Assembly (NCBI GenBank): GCA_963770645.1
Contig: CAVYQL010000002.1
Span: 310,001 to 374,000, forward strand
Reading direction: 5' to 3'
Source: Bog-473 sp963770645
GTDB lineage: Bacteria; Actinomycetota; Acidimicrobiia; Acidimicrobiales; RAAP-2
Length of the DNA stretch: 64,000 nucleotides
Under the pieces are notes generated by a model. That model saw only the letters and a program-made list of their open reading frames with translations. It searched no databases and was not told where the DNA came from. A program made the position numbers and the translations under genes. Of this stretch, positions 50,662 to 58,436 are shown in pieces. Every line of letters starts with the position of its first letter. Positions within the stretch are counted from its first letter, which is position 1.

Positions 50662-51392
50662 CCGAGCTCACCTTCCTCGGCACGGGCAACTTCCTGGCGC
50701 CGCCCGGGCGCTACTGGAACAGCTTCGTCATCGATACCTCGGTGCTGGTGGAGCCGTCACCCACGTCGCTGCCGCATCTGCGCCGGTGCGGGTTTTCGCT
50801 CGATGCCCTCGACGTCGTGATCGTCTCGCACTTCCACGCCGACCACTGCTTCGGATGGCCCTTCTTGCTCGAGGCCTTGACCGAGCAGGCGCCGGGCCAC
50901 ACGCTGCACGTGGTCGGTCCGCCCGGGATCGAGGCGCACCTGGCCAACATGAACGAGGCGGGTGCGGTGCGCTCGATCACTAAGGCTGCCTATGCCACCC
51001 TCGACCTCGATTTCGTCGAGGTGGACGGGTCCTGGCAGTCGGCGGGCCCACTGCGCTTCCGGGCGATCGAAGTCGTCCACGTCCCGTATCTGCGCTGTTT
51101 CGGCTTCCTCTTCGACCGCGGTGACCAGATCGTGGCGTACTCGGGTGACACCACCGCGTGTCCCGGCCTGACCGAGCTGGCGGCGGAGGCTGATGTGCTG
51201 GTGGTGGAGTGCAACGGCCGCCATACGCCGGCGGACGTGCCGACGGCGCACATGGACGAGGACTCGATCCGCGCCCTACAGGCCGGCCACGACGATGTCC
51301 GATTCATCCTCACCCATCTGGGCGAGCAGGTGGACGTGGCGTCGCTCTCCGGCGTGACGGTGCCCGACGATTTCGAGCGTTTGACCGTCTGA
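50658..51392 (+). CDS. Metallo-beta-lactamase fold hydrolase (RNase Z-like)
   Basis: 244 residues from GTG 50658, overlapping the stop of the upstream gene. LTFLGTGNF opens the fold and HFHADH is the zinc motif. Further metal-site motifs are EVVHVPYLRCFGF, AYSGDTTACPGL and FILTHLGEQVD. Arrangement and length resemble RNase Z/ElaC or phosphodiesterase-type MBL proteins, but the long flexible arm of RNase Z is not visible. Its substrate is unknown. It ends the serS operon. Confidence 0.85.
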   Translation: MTELTFLGTGNFLAPPGRYWNSFVIDTSVLVEPSPTSLPHLRRCGFSLDALDVVIVSHFHADHCFGWPFLLEALTEQAPGHTLHVVGPPGIEAHLANMNEAGAVRSITKAAYATLDLDFVEVDGSWQSAGPLRFRAIEVVHVPYLRCFGFLFDRGDQIVAYSGDTTACPGLTELAAEADVLVVECNGRHTPADVPTAHMDEDSIRALQAGHDDVRFILTHLGEQVDVASLSGVTVPDDFERLTV

Positions 51393-51448
51393 GCGGAGTT
51401 GCACCGACGAGCGCCCGGCAACGGGGTGGCCTGTCGATCTGTACACGA

Positions 51449-51520
51449 ATCCTTCCAAAACCCCACAAATGAACGAAGGATCGCCCCCCCAAATTGACGA
51501 AGGATCCGTAGATATCCTTC
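51449..51520. repeat. Alternating 7-bp inverted repeats (ATCCTTC/GAAGGAT)
   Basis: Four copies, ATCCTTC (51449), GAAGGAT (51475), GAAGGAT (51499) and ATCCTTC (51514), allow two hairpins with loops of 19 and 8 nt. TTCCGAA and TTCGGAA follow just downstream. They lie between convergent genes, so they may act as a bidirectional terminator, although no U-tract is seen. Confidence 0.55.
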
Positions 51521-51677
51521 CGAAACCCACCCCCATTCGGAAGGCTGCATATACAGGGGAATTCGACATATACGGGAGTGTTCGACGTGTCCGGAAGGGG
51601 ACTCGATCGGGTTTTCGAACCCCAGTAGCGACGAGGCGCGAGGTGGCAGCGGGGCGCGAGCCCGCCCCGAGCGGGTC

Positions 51678-52463
51678 TCAGCCGTTGGCGGCGGCGAAGC
51701 GGTAGCCGACGCCGCGCACGGTGGTGATCAGCACCGGCGTCGAGGGGTCGGCCTCAATGCGAGAACGCAACCGCTTGATGTGCACGTCGAGCGTCTTCGT
51801 GTCCCCGATGTAGTCGGTCCCCCAGACGCGGTCGATCAGCACGTCGCGGGTCAAGACGCGCCCAGAGTTCTCCACCAGGAGGCGCAGGAGCTCGAACTCC
51901 TTGCGACGGAGGTGGACCTCGTCGCCGCGCACGAACACCCGACGCTGGTCGAAGTCGACCTTGATCCCGTTGGACTCCCAGATGCCGTCGGTGCCGAACT
52001 CGACGGAACCCGACGTCTCCGACGACTCGGTACCTCCCGGCGTGCGCCGCAGCACGGCGCGCATCCGCGCCACCAACTCGCGCAAGCGGTACGGCTTGGT
52101 GACGTAGTCGTCGGCGCCAACCTCGAGGGCCACGACGGTGTCGATCTCGGTGCCCTTGGCCGTCACCATGATGATCGGGACGTGCGAGCGGGTGCGGATT
52201 GTCCGGCAGACGTCGATGCCGGACATCTTGGGCAACATCAGGTCGAGCAGGAGGATGTCGGGCGACGTCTCCTCGAAGAGCTGCAGGGCCTCATTGCCGT
52301 CGCGGGCCACGGTCACCCGGAAGCCCTCGTTGGTCAACCCGATCACCAACGCCTCGATGAACGACTCCTCGTCTTCGGCCAGGAGTACCTTGACCGGTCC
52401 CTCGCCCGGCGCCGACCGCGGTCCTCTCTTGGCGGGCCCTCTGCTTGAAGCGGACTTGGTCAC
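51678..52463 (-). CDS. OmpR/RegX3-type response regulator
   Basis: 261 residues. The receiver domain has the acidic pair in LLAEDEESF, phosphoacceptor Asp74 (LLLDLMLP), Thr in VTAKG and Lys123 (DDYVTKPYRL). A linker rich in Ser, Thr and Glu follows, then a winged-helix DNA-binding domain with RRKEFELLRLLVENSGRVLT and HIKRLRSRIEADPSTPVLIT. A 20-residue basic N-terminal extension (KSASSRGPAKRGPRS) precedes the receiver. It is coupled to the kinase gene (ATGA). In mycobacteria the pair controls phosphate limitation; that role is likely but not shown here. Confidence 0.9.
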   Translation of the reverse strand: MTKSASSRGPAKRGPRSAPGEGPVKVLLAEDEESFIEALVIGLTNEGFRVTVARDGNEALQLFEETSPDILLLDLMLPKMSGIDVCRTIRTRSHVPIIMVTAKGTEIDTVVALEVGADDYVTKPYRLRELVARMRAVLRRTPGGTESSETSGSVEFGTDGIWESNGIKVDFDQRRVFVRGDEVHLRRKEFELLRLLVENSGRVLTRDVLIDRVWGTDYIGDTKTLDVHIKRLRSRIEADPSTPVLITTVRGVGYRFAAANG

Positions 52464-54196
52464 GCCACGCGCTCCGCTTGGATGGGCAGGACGAGCGTGA
52501 AGGTCGAGCCCTCACCCTCGCGCGACTCGACATCGACCCACCCCTGGTGGTTGTTGGCGACGTGGCGGACGATGGACAGGCCCAGGCCCGTGCCTCCCGT
52601 GTCGCGGCTGCGCCCGTGGTCCACTCGGTAGAAGCGCTCGAAGATGCGGTCGAGGTCGCGCGCGGGGATCCCGATGCCGTGGTCCTGGACCGACAGCCTG
52701 ACGTTGTCTCGCTCTTCAATGCGCCAGTTGGGTGAGATCACCGGCGTCGTGTCCGCCGGACCCGTCCCCGCCGCGTCACCTTCGGGATGGAGCGGCGGCG
52801 GCGGCGTGGTGCCGGTCGCTGGCGCGGCCGCGCCCGCGACCCCGTTCTGGGGCGTGTACTGATCGAGGATCTCTGGGGTGAAGACCGGCTCCACCGGGCC
52901 CTCCTGCCTGGTTGCCTGCGCTCCGCGTTTGGATTCTGTCGCGTTCTTGGTCCTGCCGTCGGGCGCAGGTGCACTCTCGGACACGGCCACGTCGTCGCTC
53001 TTCGCCGGCCCCCGGCTCCGGACCACGGGTACCTCGCCGGTGATGCCGGGATGCTGCGTGGTGATGGTCGGGATTTCGCCCGTCCGTGAGCTGGCGATGC
53101 CCTCGACGATCATCGGCCCCACGCCTGAGGGGAGGGCGCCCGATGGGGGCCCCATGTGCGGGTTGGCGCGCTGCACCGTCCCGGTCACGACCACCTTCGA
53201 GTTGTCGTACGAGTAGGTGATGGCGTTCTCCAAGAGGGCGTGCATGGCGGAGACGAGCTGGCGCCGGTCCCCCATGACGGCGACCGGAGGAGACGGCTCG
53301 TGCAAGACGATCTCGAGGCCGCGCTGGTCGGCGGTGGCCCGCACACGCTCGATGGCGTCGGCCATCACGAGGTTCACGAGGACCGGCTCACGAGGAGGTG
53401 CCTCTTCGGACTCGATGCGGGAGAGGTCGAGCAGGTCGTCGATGATGCGGCTCACCCGGAACGCCTCGTTGTGGATGCGCCCAGCCAGGCGTTGCGCCAC
53501 CTCGGGGTCGGGCTCGGACACGAGCGTCTCAGCCAAGAGGCCCAGGGCTCCCATGGGTGTCTTGAGCTCGTGGCTCACGTTGGCCACGAAGTCGCGCCGG
53601 ATCTCCTCGAGTCGCCGGCGTTCCGACACGTCCTCGATGAGCGCGATGACACCGAGCGGCCTCCGTCCGTCGTCGATCTGGTGCGCGCGAACCTGGAGCG
53701 TGCGCCGCGGCGGACCGTAGAGATCGAGCGTGCGCTCGGCGGAGCCTTCGTGCCAGGCATCTTCGAGGAGTTCGGTCACCGCCTGGGCGGCCAGGGCGTC
53801 ACCGTGGCGGCTGACCATCAGGGCGTTCGCCCGGCCGTTGCGATAGATCACCGTGCCGTTCTCGTCGCAGAGGACGACTCCTTGGGTCAGGGTGTCGAGG
53901 GAGCGGCGCAGGCGGATGGCGTCGGAGCTCGACTCGGTGACCGCCTGGGCGGCGCCGCCCGTCACCTGCTCCAGGTAGGCGAGCGAGGTCTCGATGTTGT
54001 ACTCGTCATCGGGCGGGTCCAGGCCCAGCCGGGTGCCGAGGGCCGCGAGCCGCTGGGAGATGGCACGCCGCCCCGAGCGTCGGCCGAGCAAGACAGCCAC
54101 CAGGCCAACGACGATACAGACGACGACCGCAACGCAGATGAAGATGATTTCTTGCGATTGGCTCAGGCTGATTTCCCCCGGTGTACTCAGCGGCAC
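52460..54196 (-). CDS. senX3: SenX3-type sensor histidine kinase with an unusual insert
   Basis: 578 residues from GTG 54196 (GGGGG upstream). One helix (about 16-37), a PAS-like domain (about 95-190) with QGVVLCDENGTVIYRN, then HisKA with phosphoacceptor His209 (NVSHELKTPMGALG). The ATPase domain has its N box (LLENAITYSYDNSK) near residue 330, but the next box, QDHGIGIPARDLDRIFERFY, starts near residue 504. Between about 343 and 492 lies a Pro/Ala/Gly/Thr-rich, probably disordered segment of some 150 residues. GGTGLGLSIV closes the domain. Its partner regulator follows with a four-base overlap. Confidence 0.87.
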   Translation of the reverse strand: MPLSTPGEISLSQSQEIIFICVAVVVCIVVGLVAVLLGRRSGRRAISQRLAALGTRLGLDPPDDEYNIETSLAYLEQVTGGAAQAVTESSSDAIRLRRSLDTLTQGVVLCDENGTVIYRNGRANALMVSRHGDALAAQAVTELLEDAWHEGSAERTLDLYGPPRRTLQVRAHQIDDGRRPLGVIALIEDVSERRRLEEIRRDFVANVSHELKTPMGALGLLAETLVSEPDPEVAQRLAGRIHNEAFRVSRIIDDLLDLSRIESEEAPPREPVLVNLVMADAIERVRATADQRGLEIVLHEPSPPVAVMGDRRQLVSAMHALLENAITYSYDNSKVVVTGTVQRANPHMGPPSGALPSGVGPMIVEGIASSRTGEIPTITTQHPGITGEVPVVRSRGPAKSDDVAVSESAPAPDGRTKNATESKRGAQATRQEGPVEPVFTPEILDQYTPQNGVAGAAAPATGTTPPPPLHPEGDAAGTGPADTTPVISPNWRIEERDNVRLSVQDHGIGIPARDLDRIFERFYRVDHGRSRDTGGTGLGLSIVRHVANNHQGWVDVESREGEGSTFTLVLPIQAERVA

Positions 54197-54382
54197 GCCC
54201 CCAATATGGCAGGGCTGAACCGGTGGGGCGAACATCCGAGGTCCACCAAAGAGGTCCGCCCTGCTGAGAACCGTGCGACGCGGGCCGAGTGAAGTCGGAT
54301 CACACCGAGCCACACCCTCAACCGTTCTTCGAACGACACGGCCCGGAGGTCCCGGCGCCGCCAGTTATGACGGAGGGCACCG

Positions 54383-54676
54383 ATGGTCGTGTGGCATCTA
54401 GCCGATGTCTCGCTCAATCCGAGCGTGAACGCGCTTCCGGGCGGAGGGACGCTGCAAGACCTGACCAACGGGCTTGGGGCGTGGGCGCTCATCGCGGCGC
54501 TGGCCGGGCTGCTCATCGGGGCCGCCGCGTGGGCCCTGGGCGTGCACGCGCAGAACTTCCAGCAATCCATGGTGGGGAAGCGAGCCGTGCTGGTTTCGGG
54601 GCTGGCCGCGTTGTTGATCGGCGCAGCGCCACCGATCATCAACTTCTTCTTCCACACCGGGACGAACCTGCACTGA
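54383..54676 (+). CDS. Small VirB2/TrbC-like membrane protein (T4SS-like)
   Basis: 97 residues with two helices, about 28-55 (GAWALIAALAGLLIGAAAWA) and 68-90 (AVLVSGLAALLIGAAPPIIN). Size, two-helix layout and position immediately before a TrbL-like gene resemble the pilin-like components of actinobacterial conjugation-type secretion clusters (DUF6112-like). There is no cleavable signal. It is the first of three same-strand genes with short gaps. The function as pilin is inferred from context. Confidence 0.6.
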   Translation: MVVWHLADVSLNPSVNALPGGGTLQDLTNGLGAWALIAALAGLLIGAAAWALGVHAQNFQQSMVGKRAVLVSGLAALLIGAAPPIINFFFHTGTNLH

Positions 54677-54714
54677 CGGCCAGGTACTGACGGCCAGGTC
54701 GTTGCCTCGTTTCG

Positions 54715-56211
54715 ATGCTTGACGCCGGTTGTAGCGGTCTCGACGCGCTCAACCCGATCTGCCAGGTCGGCAGTCTGGGCGGCTCCATCGCGGCGTCGGG
54801 GTTCGAGTCGGTCCTCGACGGGATCAGCCAGTGGGTGGCCAGCGGCGCCGAGTGGTTGCTCGGCCAGATCGGCGACGTGCTCGTGTCCACCACGACCATC
54901 GACATCGGGGCGACGTGGTTCCGGACGCACTACGGCCAGATGACCGCGCTGGCCGGCGTCGTGATCCTGCCGCTGCTCTTGGTCTCGACGCTCCAGGCGG
55001 TGTTGCGTCAGAACCCGGGTCAGCTCGTGCGCACCTTCTTCGTGCAGCTCCCGCTCGCCCTCCTGCTGGCAGTCGTAGGGATCCAGATCGTGGTCTTGAG
55101 CCTGTCGGCCACCGACGCCATGAGTACGGCGATCGCAGGTGGCACGGCGGGCGACGTCACGTCGCTGCTGTCCGGGGTCTCCAAAGGGCTCGTTGTGTCG
55201 GCCGACGATCCGAGCCTGGCGAACTTCGTACTGCTCCTGGTCGCCCTCCTCGTGGCTGTGGCCGCCTTTGTGCTCTGGCTAGAGCTCCTCATCAGGGCGG
55301 CTGCGGTCTACGTGGCCGTGCTGTTCTTGCCCTTGGCCCTCGCCATCCTGGTCTGGCCGGCCGTGTCGCAGTGGTGCCGCCGCCTGGTCGAGACGCTCGG
55401 GGCACTCATCTTGTCCAAGTTCGTCATCGTGGCGACACTGAGCCTGGCGGCGGGTGCGGTGTCGTCGGGCACGGCGGGCACCGGCACCCACGGTGCGGGG
55501 TTCTCGGCCGTGCTCGCCGGCGGTGCGCTGTTGGTCATGGCGACCTTTGTTCCCTTCGCCATCCTCCGGATGATCCCCGCGGTCGAGGCCGGCGCCGTGT
55601 CGCATCTCGATGGGTTGCGCTCGCGGGGGACCTCAGCACTGACGCGGCTGCCGCGCAGCGCCGCGGGCCACGCGCTCAATGAAGGATTGCAGGCACTGGG
55701 CGAGGCGCGGCTCATGGCGGCGACGCCCGCGGCCGGTGGCGCAGCTCGGGCTGGTGGCGGCGCGGCGGGTGGCGCCGCCAGTAGTACCGCCAGCACCGAC
55801 GACGGCAGCGAGCGTGCGCCCGCGATCGAGTTGGGTGAAGGCGATCCGAACTCGCAGCGCATCTACGACGAGAGCGTCGCCCGCGGCAGCGTGCCGGGCC
55901 CGAAGGGGCCCAAGCCGATCCTGGCCCCGCGCGCGGGTGCAGCCGACGGCGCGGACAGTGGCGCCGACGCAGGCGGCCCGCTGGTGGGGAAGGGTGGTCG
56001 TCGATTGGGTCCGGCGACCCCGGCCGACGCGTGGAAGTGGGAGGGTGTGCCAGCGGGCTACACGCTCCTCAACCCCGTCGAACCCGGCAAGATGCGCCAC
56101 TGCGAGGGCGACGACGGGCACGGCCCGCAGCTCAAGTGGCTCCCGGCGGCCTGGCCCCCCGGCCAGGGACCCGATGACGGTGGCGGAGCGGGCGCGGGAG
56201 CAGGCACGTGA
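54715..56211 (+). CDS. TrbL/VirB6-like conjugal transfer membrane protein
   Basis: 498 residues. After an extracytoplasmic start with two cysteines (DAGCSGLDALNPICQVG), about six helices span residues 75-300, including MTALAGVVILPLLLVSTLQA and LIRAAAVYVAVLFLPLALAI, then LVWP. This matches TrbL/VirB6 inner-membrane channel proteins. The C-terminal 190 residues are Ala/Gly/Asp-rich, disordered and probably cytoplasmic. Its stop overlaps the next start (GTGA). It forms the channel core of a T4SS-like system with its neighbours. Confidence 0.8.
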   Translation: MLDAGCSGLDALNPICQVGSLGGSIAASGFESVLDGISQWVASGAEWLLGQIGDVLVSTTTIDIGATWFRTHYGQMTALAGVVILPLLLVSTLQAVLRQNPGQLVRTFFVQLPLALLLAVVGIQIVVLSLSATDAMSTAIAGGTAGDVTSLLSGVSKGLVVSADDPSLANFVLLLVALLVAVAAFVLWLELLIRAAAVYVAVLFLPLALAILVWPAVSQWCRRLVETLGALILSKFVIVATLSLAAGAVSSGTAGTGTHGAGFSAVLAGGALLVMATFVPFAILRMIPAVEAGAVSHLDGLRSRGTSALTRLPRSAAGHALNEGLQALGEARLMAATPAAGGAARAGGGAAGGAASSTASTDDGSERAPAIELGEGDPNSQRIYDESVARGSVPGPKGPKPILAPRAGAADGADSGADAGGPLVGKGGRRLGPATPADAWKWEGVPAGYTLLNPVEPGKMRHCEGDDGHGPQLKWLPAAWPPGQGPDDGGGAGAGAGT

Positions 56212-57614
56212 GCCGCGAGCAGGGCCCGCGTTACCGGTTCGGCCCGCGCGAGCGGGGCGGCGCGCTGGCCGGATGGCGAGCCGGCCAGATCCTCACCGTC
56301 GCCGTGGGCCTGATCTTCGGCGTCCTGGTGCTGCGCTGGGAGCCCAACGCGGTCGGGGTCGCCGCGGCCATCGGCGTCCTCGTGCTCTACGGCGCGCTGG
56401 CGACCGTGCCCGTCGCAGGGCGCACCGGCGACGAGTGGCTGCCCGTCGTGGTCTGCTGGGGCGCCCGGCGGTCGCGTGGTTGGGGCCCGCTGGGTGGCCT
56501 TGCGCTGGGTGGCGATGGGATCGGTGGCAGCGGGCGCATGGGCGCGCTCCGCTCGCTGCGGCTCTTGCGGGCGGACTGGCACGACATGGGTGTGGTGCAC
56601 GACCGCGCCGGCCGCACGCTCACAGCCGCCATGGCGCTCCGCGGCAGCAGCTTCGCCTTGCTCGGCGCCGACGAGCAAGACCGCAGGGTCGGGGCCTGGG
56701 CGTCGGTTCTCTCCTCGCTGGCGCGCGAGGGCTCACCGGTGCACAGGGTGCAGTGGGTGGCCGCGTCGTTTCCCGACGAGGGGCAGGGCGTGCGGTCGTA
56801 TCTCGCGACCGGGGCGGTGGCCGCCGCGTCCTCGGTCTGCACCGGCTCCTACGAGTCCCTCTTGTCCGACATGGACTCGCACACGTGCGCGCACGATGTC
56901 GTCCTGGCGCTCCAGGTCCGGCTGACCAAGTCGGTCGAAGTGGGTTGTGCCGCGCTGGCTCGTGAGGTGGGCTCGCTCGTACGCCTCCTTGGTGACGCCG
57001 ACGTGCAGGTCGAGTCCGTGCTCAGCGCCGAGGACCTCGCCCACCAGCTCCTCCGGACCTACGAGCCGCACAGCCCGCTGAGCGACGTGACGTCCCCGCT
57101 CAACGATCCGTGGCCCATGGCCATGGACGAGAGCTGGTCGGCGGTGCGCGTCGACGCCATGGTGCACGCCACGTTCTGGGTGGCGGAGTGGCCGCGCATC
57201 GAGGTGCGGAGCGACTTCTTGGCGCCGATCCTCCTCGGATCGGCCCGCAGCACCCTCTCGGTCGTGATGGAGCCCCTCGGCTCGGACACGGCGATCCGCA
57301 AGGTAGAGGCATCGCGGACGGCCGATCTGGCCGATGCCGAGTTGCGCCGGCGCGGCGGATTCGTGTCCACCGCCCGCCACGCGCGCGAGTCCGAGGTGCT
57401 CGCCCGCCGTGAGGCGGAGCTCGCCGAGGGCCATGCGTCCTTCCGCTACTCGGGCTACGTCACGGTGTCCGCACCGAACGAGGAGGAGCTGGCGGCGGCG
57501 TGCGACGCCGTGCAGCACGCGGCCGGCCAGAGCCGGCTGGCGCTGCGCCGCCTCTACGGTGACCAGGCGTCGGCATACGCCTGCACGCTGCCGCTCTGCC
57601 GCGGCCTGCGCTGA
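56208..57614 (+). CDS. SCO6880-family (PrgI-like) T4SS-associated protein
   Basis: 468 residues from GTG 56208. Two helices (about 25-65: GQILTVAVGLIFGVLVLRWE and NAVGVAAAIGVLVLYGALAT) follow the short start YRFGPRERGG. A long cytoplasmic part contains TAAMALRGSSFALLGADEQD, WPRIEVRSDFLAPILLGSAR and the ending YACTLPLCRGLR. These fit SCO6880 proteins, which accompany TrbL- and VirB4-like proteins in actinobacterial transfer modules. No VirB4 ATPase gene follows here. The last 73 codons are duplicated at 60759. Confidence 0.85.
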   Translation: MSREQGPRYRFGPRERGGALAGWRAGQILTVAVGLIFGVLVLRWEPNAVGVAAAIGVLVLYGALATVPVAGRTGDEWLPVVVCWGARRSRGWGPLGGLALGGDGIGGSGRMGALRSLRLLRADWHDMGVVHDRAGRTLTAAMALRGSSFALLGADEQDRRVGAWASVLSSLAREGSPVHRVQWVAASFPDEGQGVRSYLATGAVAAASSVCTGSYESLLSDMDSHTCAHDVVLALQVRLTKSVEVGCAALAREVGSLVRLLGDADVQVESVLSAEDLAHQLLRTYEPHSPLSDVTSPLNDPWPMAMDESWSAVRVDAMVHATFWVAEWPRIEVRSDFLAPILLGSARSTLSVVMEPLGSDTAIRKVEASRTADLADAELRRRGGFVSTARHARESEVLARREAELAEGHASFRYSGYVTVSAPNEEELAAACDAVQHAAGQSRLALRRLYGDQASAYACTLPLCRGLR

Positions 57615-57643
57615 ACGAGGCGCCGAACGGCGCTGCGCTGAGT

Positions 57644-57741
57644 ACTGGGCTCGCTCATGTGCCCTCCACCTTCCCCGTGACCCGGGGTCGGCAAGCGCCA
57701 GCGCCAACGTAACGGAGAAGCTTGCGGCGAGGGCGCGACCG
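57644..57741. repeat. R1: copy of the DUF1275 5' region
   Basis: This roughly 98-bp segment matches 63831-63928 at a constant offset of 6187 bp with a few substitutions and no indels. The other copy covers the first codons and upstream region of the DUF1275 gene (CTCAT = start codon on the minus strand). Here the coding part is absent, so it is a truncated duplicate. Confidence 0.8.
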
Positions 57742-58436
57742 CTCACTGTCCCTGAGTCAGTCCTGGGGGAATGACCTGGGAGTCCGCGTCTTGCATTTCC
57801 CGCCGGCCAAAGGCATCTCGCTTCAGTTGTTGTGCTGGGGACCGATGACCGGACTGTGGCCAAGACTCGGAGGACGGTCGATACCAACAGAGAGGATCAC
57901 TCCCCAATACTTTGCCGCCCCGTCTGTCCAGGAGCCGTTGCCCAGCACTTGGTCGGACTGCCCGTCCGAGATGGAGGCGCTTATCGTCCGTGATCCACAC
58001 AGACGCATCCCAGATCTCACGCAGGATCGATCCGATTGGCCCGGAGCGAAGCCTGGATTGCGATGTCCAGGTGACAAACGTGACCGCTGGGGTGCGGCAC
58101 CGAGCAGAGCCGCCAAAACCCGATTGACATCGCAATGCCCGCATGCTTCCATGTCGCGGCAACCGGAGTTTGAACAATACGGGTTGAAGCTACGGCGTCG
58201 GGAGCATCCAGCGTCTCGTTAGCGAAACTTGGACCGAATCTCCCTCGGAATCAGTGGCGCAGTCGGACAATCGGGGGTGTTGTCGGTCCATGCGAGGGGG
58301 AGCAGCGTGAGGTCACCGTCGGAGCCGGGCGAGAGCGAAGCCCGTGACTCGCGGTTCCGGGAACCAGGACGGGCGGTCTCTCCGTGCTCCTCAGGGACGC
58401 CTTGAAGTTCATACCGACAAACAGTAAAGGAAGGTC
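57742..58436. other. Long leader/intergenic stretch before the surface-protein gene
   Basis: Nearly 700 bp without a supported gene. Possible frames exist on both strands but lack family similarity or start signals. The last 200 bp are GC-rich with potential stems. I do not recognise a known riboswitch or RNA. AGGAAGG (58429-58435) is the Shine-Dalgarno sequence of the surface protein. Confidence 0.5.

Noticed and set aside
57722..58222. 166-residue open frame between SCO6880 and the surface protein
   Set aside because: No start signal, no family similarity, and similar frames exist on the other strand.
58240..58436. Possible riboswitch in the surface-protein leader
   Set aside because: GC-rich with stems, but the conserved cores of cobalamin, c-di-GMP, c-di-AMP or SAM riboswitches are not found.
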